A DNA stretch of 64,000 bases from Oscarella lobularis (GCF_947507565.1 NC_089179.1:558001-622000), one strand, 5' to 3'; shown: positions 36,701 to 49,686, counted from the first letter of the stretch. The notes: a model not told the origin generated them from the sequence alone. Numbers and translations are program-made.

Positions 36701-39700
36701 TGGTTGCTCCCATATTTTCCGAAGAGGTGACCGTCGCGATCGTTCGGCTTCCGCACGTTTTTAAAAGTTTTCTTCTAGGTCGAAAACACCGATTCGGCTC
36801 AGACGCTTTTTCGTGGAAATAGTTTGGCTAGCAAACTCATCGCTGTCGGCTTTCAACTCCATGGGATGGACCTATTGCAGGCCGCTGTCAAACCGCAGAT
36901 TGACATGCTTTTGAAAGCGGCTTCGTCGTCGTCGTCATCTACTTCGACTTCCTACGAAGTGGATCCAGCAAGGTTCTCGTGGCAATTATTATTATTATTA
37001 TTTGAAGCGCGTAAAAAACCGGCTCTTTTTAGACTGCCAGACGACGCTGATATCGAAGGAAATCAGGCTCGCTTGCTACAATTAGCCACGTCTATTTTCG
37101 ATTCTATTTGTCGTGAGATCGATAGGTATAGAGAAATGGCCGCGGTCAAAATAGTCTCTCCTCTACATTTACCTTGTCGTAGACTTCCGTTGCAATTGAG
37201 AGTTATTTGCAATTCTCTTCATCATGCTGTCGAAGAAGAGTATCCGACCGCACAGCTGAGTGCCATCGGCAGTTCGCTCTTTCTACGTTTCATCAATCCA
37301 GCGCTCGGTCAGCTTCTCTTGCACCGACAGGCGATGGCTACTGTATTTGTTCTTTTCTAGTCTTGCCGAGTGCCTATAATCTCGTCCACGGCGATGTGCC
37401 TCGTAGCGTCAAACGAACGTTGATGCTCGCCTCGAAGGTTGGAGCCATTTTTTTCATTTACACGTCTAATTGTGCGGCAGATTTTACAAAATTTGGCAAA
37501 TAATGTTGAATTCAAGAAGGAGCAGCACATGCTTGTTTTCAACGATTTTCTGACGTCGAATTTTTCGCGAGCACAAAAGTAATCTGGATATGCGAGAGTG
37601 GCACGACGACGTTACTCTTCTCTGTCTAGGCTATTTTCTCATTTGGCCACGCTGCCTCAGAGCAAAGAAACCGTTGACAACGCCGACTCGAGAGTTTACG
37701 TGAAAGAGGCCGACAAGATTCTTCTGCATCAACTCTTGTGGACGCATCAGGAGAAGATCGAGAGCGATCTTCTCCGACTTTATCATCACCAGGCCAAGGG
37801 AATTTACGAGCCGCTGGCGAAATTGCTGGCACAGATAGGTCAGCCAGATCAAGGTCAAATGAGACGCAGGGCCATGGAGAGAAAGTGAGTTAGATTCAGT
37901 CTAGGTGATTGACTAAAATCTGTTTTTAGAATGAGTACGATGGATTTGGTCAGTTCACCGTTGGACGAGTATCTTGCATCGGCTGGAGTTGTTGACGAAG
38001 ACCAGCTTGAAAGTGTTAAAGCTTCGCAGATCTTTTATAGGGTATATACGAAATTATGTGTGACCACGGCGGCTATAGAATAGACTCCCTGACGTGTAGG
38101 AGGGGAAGGCGAAAAACGGCAATGCGGTTTGCTATTACGTTGCAAGGAAATTCAGGTTTCCTCGCGGGGATACAGAATGTGAAGCGGTGGTATCGATCAT
38201 TCTTTTCTTAGGCCTGAAATTGAACAGCACAGCGAACTTCTTCTATACTACATTTTGCTTACATTGCGACCTCTCTTTGCGAAATCCTGGGAATTGGTCA
38301 TCGATTTGACTGGAGCTAGAAGGAGCAACGCGCCAAAGGTAAATTCAATGTTTAAACGGCGGCAAGGGCACTTAATTGAATTTCTTATTTGATTAAGGTC
38401 GACTACTTATCGAAATTGCTTAGAGTCATTCCTCCGTCCGGAGGCGACAATTTGGCCGCAGTCTATCTGTACAACTGCAACACGTGGGCGAAACAATATC
38501 TGAAGCACTGCGAACGACTTCTGTCGTCTCTTCGTGTTCGTACCCCGCCTCTTCGATGCTAAACCGTCGTCGGAACGCCTTTGTTTTTACAGGCTAGCAA
38601 AAAAATGGTTTTTGTCGACAGTCTCGCCAAGCTTCACGAATTCATTGAGCCGAGCTCGTTAAAATTGCCGGCTTCTACTTTGGCTCACGAAGAGACAACG
38701 AGAGTAAGAGTCTTACTGTATACGGATCACATCCATTCATTGGCTTGCACAGGTGTTTAGTAACGTTGGCTTTAGTACGGTTGGAAAAGTTTCGCTTCGT
38801 TCTCTTCTTACCACAATGAGGGTGGGGTGGATCCAGTAGTAGTGGAAACGGCTGTTGTACGGGTCAATTTTCTCCTATGTCTAGTTGACGTCTCAATCTT
38901 TTTGCATCGTTTCGAATGACAAAGTGAGAGTGTTGGGACATTCGGTAGTGATCAACGATACTTATCACGTGTCTGAATTGGAAGAGGTTATCACGATGCA
39001 TACGTTGGTGTTTATATTTGCTGTACCTATGACTAGGCGACGGTTGTGGACGCAAACACGCTTTCTATTAAAACGACCGACGGAATGCCGACAATGAGAT
39101 TTACGAGCCCCGAAGCGGAGCAGATAGTCCAAGCGATAAATCATGGTCACTCAAGATGGCGAATGGGAGAAACGGTCTGGCTAACTGATCAATTTTTAAT
39201 TAATTAATTAATTAATTAATGATATTATTTAGGACGTGACGGCTATGAGGAAGAATTTGAGACCGGATGATGTTCCAGGCACTTTACTCAATATGGTCGT
39301 CTTGTTGCGTCATTCTATTATTTTTGCTGAACTAATATTATGACGCGTATTCTAGGCTCTTCTCAATTTAGGCAGTGCTGACCCGAGTCTTCGGCTGGCT
39401 GCTTACAATTTGCTCTGCGCTTTGACGGCTAGTTTTCATTTGCAGATTGGCAGAGAATTGACCGAAGCCCAAGGTTTGGAAAAATACACAGGTGCGCAAA
39501 TACTTAATTAATTAATTAAAATTATTTAGGAGTATGCATACCAAGCAATAACACCATTTTCATCAAAAACGTTAGTGCGCTTTTGGCGTCTAGCGAACCT
39601 CATTTGACTCTAGAGGTAGAGTGGTGATAGTTGAAAAATTGCTGCAGCTAATTTCTCCTTTCAGTTTCTGGAAGAGTGCGTACGAGGATTTCAGTCGTCT

Positions 39701-42700
39701 TCAAGCAGTATCAAGTCTCTCTGCTTGCAGTACATGGCACCTTGGCTGCCCAATTTAGCTCGGTAATAGAGCGCGATTTTAAGCGCTTAGAAGAACTTGT
39801 TTTCTTTCAGATTTATTGGCCGAGAAAAAGAGAAAGTAATGCGGGTTTTGCAGAGCTTGATCGATTTGACAGTGAAGGAAAAGGAGGTATAGGACAACGA
39901 TGACGACGTTTTTAGTTTCTCTGCAGGCCGGTCGATCGCCGCCGCGTCTTTTCTAGATCTATCCGTCGATTCAAGCAGACGTTTGGGGCACCATAGGACA
40001 CGTTCCCGATTTACTCGATACCGTTCTTGAGAGTTTTCTGCGAGAAAGCACGGGCAGCATAGTGGGATCCGAGAAAGTGGAAGTGATTGCCGACACGACC
40101 ATTTCGCTCGCAACGGCCGACACCCAATCGGTGTCGAGAGAAATTATTCGGAAAATGATCAAAGTAGGATACACCGAAAACGAATCGCTACCTAAATTTC
40201 ATTCGCGCGTATAGCTGAGCAATCGAACGTGGAGTTCTCCGACGGCGCGACTCGAGCAGCACATTCTGTGGGACGAGTTGGTTGTGCTGACACGCTATTT
40301 ACTAATGCTCTCCTTCAATAACAGACTCGATGGTATGTATATGTACCACCGCGATAATTATTTTATCGACGATCCTCTTTTGACTAGTGGTAAACAATTT
40401 GCCGGATTTGTTCTACCTCGTTACGCTTATTAGCGACACGGGCCCCGTCTTTATCAGAGCGTCCGTTCATTGCTTGGTTTGCAATATTGTTCACTCGCTC
40501 TGCACGTGCGCGAGTCAGCTTCAATTACTCGGTACAAATGCGATGTTCCCCCAGCAATCGTTAATTAATTAATTTCCGAATGAATCTAGACGACACGGTG
40601 AGAAGTTTGCAAGCGAGACTCAACGATTTATCGCAACCTAAATTTTATCTTTGGTTTGGTAAGTATTTATTTCTCGCGCGCGAGACAGTAGTCGCACCGC
40701 GACGATTTCGTAGGAATAAGCGAAGTGAAGCTATCGGCTGCGAGCGCCTTTCAATTTTCCAATTGGGACAAAGCGTTCGCTTATACCGTGCCCGTGCTGG
40801 ACGAGCACAGCGTCGTCGACTTAGTTCATCTTCAATCTCTCACCGAATTTCTTCTCGAAATCGCTCAAGTAAAGAGTTCGAAAAGGGAGAGAGTCACCGG
40901 GTATAGTAGTCATTTTCTCTGTATATATAAGTTGTGCATGAAAGACATGAACGAGTCGTCCTGGTTGTCGCATTGGGAAGAACTTGTTGAAAAGTTGCCT
41001 ATGACACCGTCAATAATCAATGCTACAAATTTTTCTTTTAGAGCCGCTTTTAAATATAATCCGGCTCTGCAACCCAGAGCTCTAGTGACGTTGGGAAGTA
41101 TCGCTCAAACGACCGGTCGAACGGTTATCGACCGTCTATTGATCATACTGCATCAGGTAAATCGTAATACCATTTAGTCATCGTGCGCAGTGGACGATCT
41201 TAATTCTCTTCTCTTTAGAGTCTCGAGACTTTCTGTGAGGACACCGTGCTCATTTGCTCTATTCTCATGTGTCTCGCTAAACTCGTTACTTTACTGCCAA
41301 CGGTAGAGAGAGAATACAGTACCTCATGCTCTAGTGTCTTATATGAAGTCTCTTTAGGATAGTGGCCTCCACCCCATCATATTTTGGAGCGCAGTTCTTT
41401 GTCTAGAGGTAAAAAAATCGACTAAGCGAGTTTTGTATTCGACCCGCGACGTGCGCGTGCAACTTTAGCTCGATGAAGAAAACACATATTCGGCAGCCAT
41501 AGCTTTGCTCGAGGCAACGCTCAAGACAATGGATGCGAACGGGTCGTTTGATGTTCAGGTTGGCTGAGACGGTAGACTACACGTATGTAGTGTAAGGAGT
41601 GTTTTCTCGCTAGACTATGGAAGCGGCCTTGATGGCTACTCGCAAAGCTCACGAACTGAATTTTAGTCAACTCGACAAAAAGACGGGACTCAGTTTTACG
41701 ACCGACTTCAGTTTTGCTTTGGCGTCGTTGCTCATGAAGGGGCTCTACCATCCCAATCCCCTTACGACGAGCGACACGTCGCGTCTCATTCACTTACTTC
41801 GAACGATTGGCGGAAAGGGGAAGAGAACCGGAGCCGGAGGAACAGGAACTGGAGGAGGAGGAATGAGAAAGAGCGATCTTACCGCGCAAAATTTGCCTTT
41901 TTACGCTCGTAAACGCAACGCGATTCGCTTGACGATTCCGCCAAACTTACGTCTTCTTTTTCTCAAGTCTTATTCTCGACGTCCGAAGAAGTGCGCTATA
42001 TTCTAGCACAGATACCGACTCCGTCCCGTTTACTCGGATTGCGGACGCGATCAAGCCGCAGCTTGGGGCGATTTCCCTTTTCTTTTGATGAACTTGAAGG
42101 CGGTGCCAGTGCCAGTGGCGACGGCGGCAGCGGCGACGGCGAAGATGCGCGCCAGCACTACCCGTCGCTCGTCAATCGTGCTCTCGCTTCTGATCTGTCG
42201 ACGCAAGTCTTGCTTCTAATGTTGCTCGTAATTCGTCGCCATGTGCCTTTCGTTTATCATTACTTTTTTTCAGATTAATGCTACGCTGCATGCGACGAAT
42301 GAAAAGGAGGTCGCTTTGCTTTTGAACGCTCTGGCGGATGCCGGTTCGACTTTTCGACAAGCCTTCTCAATGATGTCAGTCTAATACTTTGTCTTCTTAA
42401 TTAATTATTTCACGATGACGACATTCGTAATAGGTGCAGTGTGCTCCTGCCGAAAATCGAGCGTTTGCTGAGTCAAAGCCAAAACTTCGCTATTTTGCGT
42501 GCAGCTCAAGAATTAGTAGAATTATCTAGCGGAAGAGGAGGCGACGGCAGCGGCGAGGGCACGAAAGTATTTGGAACCGTCAGCGCGTCGTCCTACTTGA
42601 ACGGTACAGTGGTAGTAGTTGATTTATTTTTAGCCCATCTCAATGCCATGTACTTCTTTAGAAATAGGCTTTCTCGGTCTGTTTGCCTTTGATCGTCATT

Positions 42701-43130
42701 TTACGCCCGTAATATACGAGGAAAGGCGTCGATGGCTTGCTATTATATTCGTACTGTGTTTTAGTCGTCTCAAGTCGGTGAAATGGCTCAAATGGTTCGT
42801 CGCACTCTCGGTCGAATGGCTCATCTCGAACAGCTCGAATCGACTTCCGCCTTTACGAGTCTCGATCTTCGTCCATTTTCCATCGTGTCCGACGATTCGA
42901 CAGGAGCGGCCAGTCCCGAGACGATACGACGATCGAATCGAGAAAATCTCCGATCGTGTCTTTCCCTCTCCGACGTCAGCGGATCTCTTCTGCCCGCCGC
43001 AACGGACAAAGCGAGCGCCTCGACCGCCTCAACGAATATATCGCCTAAGACGTCAGCGCGAAAACAGCCGCGTCGACTACGAACAGGATCGACAGAAACG
43101 TTCTACATATCACGGGTCGACAAAGTCTAG
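30846..43130 (+). CDS. NF1: Neurofibromin (Ras GTPase-activating protein)
   Basis: Large gene of many small exons. Exon 1 (30846-30902) encodes MASQALKCVHATLQRFQAE and joins LPTATTSG; a Gly/Ser-rich insertion follows (31021-31110). The HEAT-rich N-terminal body is recognised from PEIIL-like and LDWW/FRINPRNN-type blocks. The GAP-related domain spans about 36780-37890, with the arginine-finger loop TLFRGNSLASKL and the FLRFINPAL helix followed by the KRTLMLASK block. The Sec14-like domain (about 38040-38760) has GNAVCYYVARKF and VDYLSKLLRVIPP. The PH-like unit follows (about 38760-39180), then the C-terminal HEAT region (DVPGTLLNMALLNLGSADPSLRLAAYNLLCALT, split). The tail is Ser-rich with a basic KQPRRLR. 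It accelerates Ras GTP hydrolysis at membranes. Stop TAG at 43128-43130. Confidence 0.93.
33661..33744 (+). repeat. (CT)42 dinucleotide tract next to a splice acceptor
   Basis: 84 uninterrupted nt of CT within an NF1 intron. After 15 further nt (GCTCTCTTGTTTTAG) the next exon begins, so the repeat is effectively the polypyrimidine tract of that acceptor. Confidence 0.95.
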
Positions 43131-43262
43131 AGAAGCTTCATCTATTGTTAGCGTACAAAAGACGTAACTAGCGACTAAGGCAGTTGATAAGATATAGCAC
43201 TGTTTAATTTAACCGTAAGTACTTTGTCTATACACAGTCTCAAGTCCGCGCACGCAGGAACA

Positions 43263-44303
43263 TCAAGTGTAACGAGGAGATGTCGAGAACGGTGCTCTGG
43301 GTGGAAGAGGTGGCGGACGTGCAGACAGCGGCAGCGGCGGTCTGGTCGTAGACGAAGGCGACAATTTTTGTCGGCAGTTCTGAGCGTGAATCGTCTTGAA
43401 TCGTTCCCAATGAGTTGCGGATGTGAAAGTGAGCGAATCGTTGAGCCCTTTTCCGTGTTGAGCTCGAAGCGACTTTTCTTTCAGTATGCGCAACGGCGTT
43501 CTCCAGCCCAACTCAATCACCTTTTGACTCGACTGCATTTCGATGTAAAGATCCCAGTCGATAGCACAAGGCGATTCGAAAAGTAACTCGCGTTCAAGTC
43601 CATTCAATTTGTGCCACTTTTTCGAATAGAGCTCGACGAACAGTCGAAGCAAATCGTCGTGAATTCTCATGGAATGTCCAATGTAAATCTTCCCCGGAAT
43701 TCTCTTGTGTTCGAACATGTAGAGAGCGGGACGATTTTCGGCAAGCGCAAGCGACTGGAGTCGAGCCTTTTTTTCCAAGACCAACGTCAGCATCGCTTCG
43801 CTTGCGGGACATCCGCCTCCCGTGCTGAACCAACCGGATGACTTCCTGAAAGTCTCGTACGATTTGAAAAAAGGCTCCTTCTCCGTCTGCTTCAATCGTT
43901 CTTCTGGACCGACTTCTTGCCCTTCGGTTTCAGAAGTTTCCGAAGTTTCCGAGTTGTACGAAGAGACTGACTCGCGATGACGACGAGCAGCAGCAGAGGA
44001 AAAAACGGCGATGTTCGGCCCGTCGTCATCCTCGTATCCGTTTGGACCGAGTTTCATTCGATTCGTTTTCGACGAGAGACGCAGATGTGTGACGGGAACG
44101 AGGCCCGTTTCGCCGTCCGTTTGTCGTCTCGCTTTGTACCAGTAGAGTCTTTCGCCCGGTTCGAGCAGGACGAGCACGTCGCCGCGATCGACGGCCAATT
44201 CTCCTTTCTCGACGTTGGAGAATGGCACGGCCACGCGGCATTTCGTGCCCTTAGCTATCGGATGAAAAAGGTCGTGTTCTTTTACGTTCCGCCCCTCCGC
44301 CAT
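43263..44303 (-). CDS. SH3-domain protein, family not recognised
   Basis: Single uninterrupted frame of 346 residues. Residues about 20-76 form an SH3 domain (CRVAVPFSNVEKGELAVDRGDVLVLL... YWYKARRQTDGETGLVPVTHL, with the ALYDY, WW and PxxY-equivalent positions partly changed). A Ser/Thr/Glu-rich linker follows (SETSETSETEGQE), then a folded-looking region from about 150 to 300 with FFKSYETFRKSSGWFSTGGG and ALYMFEHKRIPGKIYIGHS. The C-terminal 30 residues are proline-rich (PPLPLSARPPPLPPR), a possible SH3 ligand for itself or partners. It looks like a cytoplasmic adaptor, but I do not recognise the central region. Intronless. Its start faces RABEP1 across 140 bp and its stop faces NF1 across 132 bp. 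Confidence 0.75.
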   Translation of the reverse strand: MAEGRNVKEHDLFHPIAKGTKCRVAVPFSNVEKGELAVDRGDVLVLLEPGERLYWYKARRQTDGETGLVPVTHLRLSSKTNRMKLGPNGYEDDDGPNIAVFSSAAARRHRESVSSYNSETSETSETEGQEVGPEERLKQTEKEPFFKSYETFRKSSGWFSTGGGCPASEAMLTLVLEKKARLQSLALAENRPALYMFEHKRIPGKIYIGHSMRIHDDLLRLFVELYSKKWHKLNGLERELLFESPCAIDWDLYIEMQSSQKVIELGWRTPLRILKEKSLRAQHGKGLNDSLTFTSATHWERFKTIHAQNCRQKLSPSSTTRPPLPLSARPPPLPPRAPFSTSPRYT

Positions 44304-44443
44304 TCCGTAGGTACCGCAATGTGCTATGTTTACCCGTTTCGGGTTTGTTTTTTAGCACGCTCGTCGTAATCCGGAAGCTGAAAGTGCGCACGTTAGGCGT
44401 AGACAAATACACTGAAATCGTACGAAATCAGGCATTTTTCTCT
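44304..44443. promoter_or_regulatory. Putative bidirectional promoter, SH3 gene/RABEP1
   Basis: 140 bp between divergent start codons. No core element recognised. Confidence 0.4.
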
Positions 44444-47400
44444 ATGAACGACGCGAAAGGCGAGTACTACGTTTGACCGGAATAGATCTCGCCGCATCGT
44501 TTGTATTGGGTCTCCGTTGGGAACCTCGTTTTTCTCTTCCCCACAGACGCCGAGTCGTCGACGACGGAAGACGACGATGCCATCGCAGCTCAACTTCGCC
44601 TCCGACAAGAACAATTTGCTCGAGAAAAACGCGAACTCGAAGCGGAACACGGGAGACAATTAGCATTGGCGAAAAGCTTCATTCTTTCGCAGGAAAGTAA
44701 GACTCGACTTCTTTATACGAGCAGACGCGCACGCCAATCGATCGTATCGCTCTCAGATCAGCTCAAAAAAGAGCAAGAAACGCGGAGGAGAAGCGACGCC
44801 GAAGCGAAACAATGGAAAGAGAAATTAGCCGCTTTGCAATTGGAAGCGGAAGATATGAAGACGGCCGTTGCACTCGTACAGTCTCACAGTGAGCAGGAAA
44901 TCTATCAGCTCAAGAAAAAGTACGACGAAGAAATTGCCTCACTCCAACACATCATGGAAGGTAAGCGCTAATAGATAAATAAACAAATTCCTGATGGATT
45001 AGATCTATGTCTATTTAGTTGCTGCTTCCGATAGTAAGGATGACATTATGATTCAACTGAAAGTGGAACGAGACAAGTGGATAAATTATCGGCAGCAAAT
45101 GGAATCGCAGGTGGCCCAGTTGAAAGGTCAATTGGCCGCTGTCCATCGTCAACAGCACCCTTTGCCGCCTTCGTCTTCGTTTGCTCCTACGGGAAGCTAC
45201 TTTGGTGGGGTTCCTCCGCAGCCGCATGCTGACGTGACAAGATCTCAACAAGCTTCGCAGTCGCCGTCATCTGAGCAGCAGCAAGAGACGCCGAAGGGAC
45301 GAGGTGTTCCACTGGAAGAGAGCTTTCGATGGGTAAGAAAGAAAGAAAGAAAGAGTACTGATATTAAAGTCATTTTCTCTTTTGTTTCTTCTAGGCGCAG
45401 CACAACGCCGAATTCATGAAATCGATTGTCGAACCTTTAGAGGAGGCAAGTCTATACTATACGTACATACGCGTGACGCCGTGTAGAGAGAGAGAAAGAG
45501 AGAGAGAGAGAGAGGTTCTTTAGGAAATCGCCATACTCAAAACGAAATTGCGAAACGTTCAAGAGACATGCGACGTGTACGAAGGCCAAGTACGTCAGTT
45601 AATTAATTATCATCGAAGATGGCTTTGAGTCCTTCCGCAGTTAGCGTCATTGCAAACTGGCAAAGACGGTGCCGCGGCGGAGCGTCTTGGTTCATTGCCA
45701 GTCGACGAAAGAGACGACTTGGATACTAAGGCAAGACATTTACGTTGTGACTCGGTATCCGATGACGATGATGACGTACGTCTAGGTCAAAATATTAGAA
45801 CATAATTTGCAGCTGGAAAAATCATCGAGAACCGATTTGGAGACATTTGTCGCCGTCTTAAACGAACAGAAAGGTTAGCGTGAAATTTTTTGTCGAGACG
45901 AGAGGAAGAATTGATTTTCTCCAGTTATTCTTCAAGAGGAGGTGGAAACGTTGAAGGAAGATATATGCCGAGGCAATTATCTAATAGTATAGCGTGAACG
46001 AGTGCTTTTTTATTTGCCTTTGCCTGCGTAGTTTGTCGTCGACTCGAGCTGGAACAGGCGAGTCACGACGAGTTGAAGCGAACGTGGCAAATGGCAAACG
46101 ATCAGTTTCTCGAAACGCAACGAATGCACGAGACCCATTTGACGCAAATTGCATCTTTACTGACTCCCGATCAACGGAAAAAATTAGGCGACGACGTAAC
46201 GAAACTCATTCAAAGTTCGCGCAGCGGCAGCAGCAAGGACAAAACAAAACAGAACAAGAGCAAGTCAAAACAAGGAGCAAACGAGATTCGCGCAACAACT
46301 TCGTTGGAAGTTTCGCCTCAAGCGTTGACGCAGGAATCGCTAGCATCCGCAGGAGCTCCTCTACTCCACGCCGGCGCTGCCGCTACTGACATGGTGAGCT
46401 GGCCGCGCGGCTTCTACAGAGTCAAAGTACATTACCGTTTTTTTTGTGGTCCGTTAGGAAGGGGCTGCTAGTCATTTAGCTACTTATCTTCAGCAAAAGA
46501 GAGAAGGTGGAGGAGGAGATCGCAGTTCTCCGAATGATCGTCGCGGCGGCGGCGGCGGCGGCGGCGTGGAATCGACTTCTTCCGTTGGAGAACCGTTGAG
46601 CGCAACCAGAGGAGGATCGGTGCCGTCGGAGCAGAAGAAAGACGACGATGCGACTGTGGCGAGCAGCAGCGGCGGCAGAGCTTTTTTATCCATGGATGCG
46701 TTGGACAAAACGAATCTTCTGGGGGCAGATTTAGCGGGAGGTGGATTCCCTTTGAGCAAATCGAAGTCGGCGGAAAATATTTTATCGCCGCTTCCGTCGC
46801 CGTCGTTCAACGCCACTGCATTTCCTCTTTCTTCTGATCGACAGGCGGAGCGATTTTTGGAATGGGAGCAGTTGAGAAAAGAGAAGGATATGATACAGAA
46901 AGAGGTACTTCTTGTTTGCGCTGTTCGTTTCGTAATTTAACGAGCTTCCTTTTTTTTCAAGTTGCGCGAATGTCAGAAGAAGTTGAACAGTCAGCGCGAG
47001 TTGGCGTCCGAATACGAGAGGCGGCTGCAATCACTTCAACGAGACTACGACGTTCTAGCAAAGGCTTCGCGAGATGCAGCGGCTAAGTTACACAGAGAGG
47101 CAAACAAAGCGAAAGTAAAGAGAGAATATTCTCGCTTTATAGTCGCTCTTCACGTGTGCTTGGGTTTTGGTAGATTCAGCTGCGAAGGGAACAACAGCTA
47201 CGTAGTCAGTTAGAAGAGAGCAGTGCCTCAGCGGCACAGGAACTGCAGACGAAGGTATCTAGAATGAGCAAAGAGAAATAGCTTTTCTCCTTTCCTCTTA
47301 ATTAATCTTAATTAAGGTGGCGGTACACAGAGATGAAAATCAGGCGCTCCAGATTCTCATTGCAGACGTCCAGGAAGGATACAAAACGCTATCAAAGGAA

Positions 47401-48527
47401 ACTGAACAGCAACTTGTGAGAATTCGCCATATCGGTTTATTCTCGTTTTATAGTTGTTTAGGCGTTACTCGGCGACGCGAAAGCGCGACTCTGCTCCGAG
47501 GTACAGACAATTTCTCTTTTTTTGCCGTTTTACTTACCTGTTTCAGGTGGAAGATTTGAATTGTAAGAACGAACACCTTCAGAATGAACTCGACCTCATT
47601 AGAGACGAACATAGTCGTCTTTTTACCGCAGAAACAGAAGTGAGAGTGCAGAATGACGGATGTTGAGCAAGTTATTTCTGTTTGTTTTGTCAGGCTAGAG
47701 TTGCTGCTGAAATACGACTAAATGTGCTAGAAGGAGAACTCACCAAGGAGCGGGTTCAGAGGAGAGAAATGGAAGAACGGTTACAAAACGAGGTACAGTC
47801 AAAGGTCCTCTTTTTTTTGTTGAAGTTTAACGGAACTCTCGTCTAGAACACATTTCTTAACGATCAAGTGAAATCTTTGCAATTTAGTAAGGATAAATTG
47901 GAGGAAGAGTTGCAGAACGAGTTGGTCAAAGCTCGAGAAGAAATAGGTATAGAAAACGAGCGTGGATGCGACAGACACGAATTAATAATGCGGTGTTTTG
48001 TAGCCGGTTTGCAGCGTGTACATGCGGACCTCGAGAATATTAAGGCTGAGAGAGAGAAGGTAACATCAGACGCCCTTTCGCGTGATTTTTATATGCTCGC
48101 GCACTTTGTACTTCTAAACCCAAAGTATTCTTCGATATTCTACCTACTGATGTAACTTGTAGGATCGAGTGAGTCGAGAACAGCTTGAACAATCAGTTAG
48201 AACGATTCGGTCGAGATCAAAAGAGACAATTTTAACGTTGCAATCTCAATTGGAGGAAGAAAAGAAAATGACGGTAAATTTAATTTAGATTGTCTAGAAT
48301 CATATAGGACTCTTAATTTTTTATCCAGTTTGAACTAAAGAAAAAGATTCACGAGCAAGCGGCTCAGATAGACAATATCAAGTCGCAGCTGCAAACGAGT
48401 GAATCGGTGCAGCGAGACTTTGTGCAGTTATCTCAAACGCTTCAGGTGAGTGTAACTGCACATGCGCGCAAGTCTTCGGTATTTTTCACAGATGCAACTA
48501 AATCAAATTCAGGAGGGAAAGAAATGA
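44444..48527 (+). CDS. RABEP1: Rabaptin-5 (Rab GTPase-binding effector 1)
   Basis: Multi-exon coiled-coil protein. Exon 1 encodes MNDAKGEYY; exon 2 starts DAESSTTEDDD and opens a long coiled coil. The most diagnostic block is SSRTDLETFVAVLNEQKVILQEEVETLK...CRRLELEQASHDELKRTWQMANDQFLETQRM, which follows the rabaptin pattern closely. The middle has a Ser/Gly-rich linker with KSKSAENILSPLP, and the C-terminal coiled coil ends SESVQRDFVQLSQTLQMQLNQIQEGKK. Rabaptin links Rab5 and Rab4 with the exchange factor Rabex-5 on early endosomes; the C-terminal coil is the Rab5-binding part. The protein stops soon after QLSQTLQMQL, somewhat earlier than the vertebrate protein. The stop codon is the first unit of a (TGA/ATG)n run. 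Confidence 0.9.
45481..45512 (+). repeat. (GA)n-rich tract in rabaptin intron
   Basis: Near-perfect GA dinucleotide run with one AAA interruption inside a RABEP1 intron. Confidence 0.85.
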
Positions 48528-48554
48528 TGATGATGATGATGATGATGATGAAAG
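48522..48554 (+). repeat. (ATG)n microsatellite at the rabaptin stop codon
   Basis: About nine ATG/TGA units begin inside the last codons of RABEP1 and supply its TGA stop at 48525-48527, continuing into the 3' UTR. Repeat-length change in whole units would keep the stop. Confidence 0.85.
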
Positions 48555-49221
48555 TCTGTACGCTAGTGATAATTTAAATCTACGATTTTCGTTACTTTCT
48601 GCCGTCTCAGGAAGATTGCTAACTAGAGTTCCGGGACACGCGTCTTCTTAGCGCGCTTTGAAGTCAGTACAATCACGCCAGAAATCACGCCACGCGATGA
48701 AAAATCGAAGACAGCAGTCCAGGTACGATGTCCTTCGCCCTTCACATGCTTTTAGAAACGTCATCGAAGCATTTGTGCTCTTGATAAGTATCGAAAAGCG
48801 AAGATGTGTCAGTTGTCCTTCGAAACGTCGAGACAACGGCCTAAGCGAGCTCCGAAAAACGCTTTCTTATCAATACGATTGCTTTGGGTTTGAGAAACGA
48901 GCCGAAAAGAACCCCGAAGAGCCGAAAACGGCTCCCCGCTTGACCTTCCGGAAACCTGACCGGAAGCGATCCTCAGAGACTCCGCGGCAGCCGCGGCGGG
49001 GTTCACAGTTTGCGAGCTCCTAAAAGGCCTCCCGTGGTATGAGGAAATGTCGTCTAAACTGCCATCGCTCCTGGGACTGCAGTCTCCATAGCTGATGCGT
49101 CCCTGCTACCTCTGTAGACGCGTACAGGGTGGGCAGTTTTCCCAGCCTCAGCATCATCTGGATATTTATTTGGTGAGCAGATTCAGTACCTCGTATTTAG
49201 CTAAGTGTGTCTTTTAGGACT
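48528..49221. other. Intergenic region without a recognised gene
   Basis: After the rabaptin stop nothing familiar is seen. A 121-codon plus frame (48658-49023) and a 65-codon minus frame (48809-49006) both look like chance or decayed sequence; the plus one is basic with no family motif. Together with the region up to 50340 this is the largest gap between recognised genes. Confidence 0.5.
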
Positions 49222-49449
49222 GGGGTCCTGGGCATGACCCCGTCATTAAAAAACTGCTCCACCGGGGTCCTGGGCAAGACCCCGTTATCAAAAACTGCCT
49301 GGAAGGGGTCCTGGGCATGACCCCGTCAAAACTGCCTCTGAATGAAAACGCGAGAGACTGTGCATTTTTTTCGAATTTATTAAATAAAGTGACCGTCCCC
49401 TCCCTTATCTACGAGCAGTTTTTGATGACGGGGTCTTGCTCAGGACCCC
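49222..49449. repeat. Hairpin repeats and inverted-repeat element (possible MITE)
   Basis: A 20-nt unit that itself folds (GGGGTC, 8-nt loop, GACCCC) occurs at 49222-49241, 49264-49283 and 49305-49324 in direct orientation, and inverted at 49430-49449. Copies are followed (or, inverted, preceded) by a shared arm CGTCA-A-rich-CTGC, giving terminal inverted repeats of about 38 nt around roughly 150 nt. The structure suits a small non-autonomous DNA element or a hairpin satellite. No target-site duplication is obvious and no transposase is present. Confidence 0.6.
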
Positions 49450-49686
49450 AACTCCTACAAAACAAAAGTTAATAACGACGAACACGCTTCTAATAAAGCT
49501 ACCTGCTTTCGTGGCGCAGGACGGCACACGCGAGACGAGAGACGAGATCGCTGGCAGGCGTTGGTTGCACGCTGAACACGGGCACGTGTCATGCAAAGGT
49601 GCGCTACCGTGCAAACTCTACTAGCTACGCTACAAAAACTATATATATATATAATATAAAGTTGCTGCTTCTTTCCCAATCAACAC

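Noticed and set aside
48658-49023. 121-codon basic frame after rabaptin
   Set aside because: No recognisable motif or splice context; could be decayed sequence.
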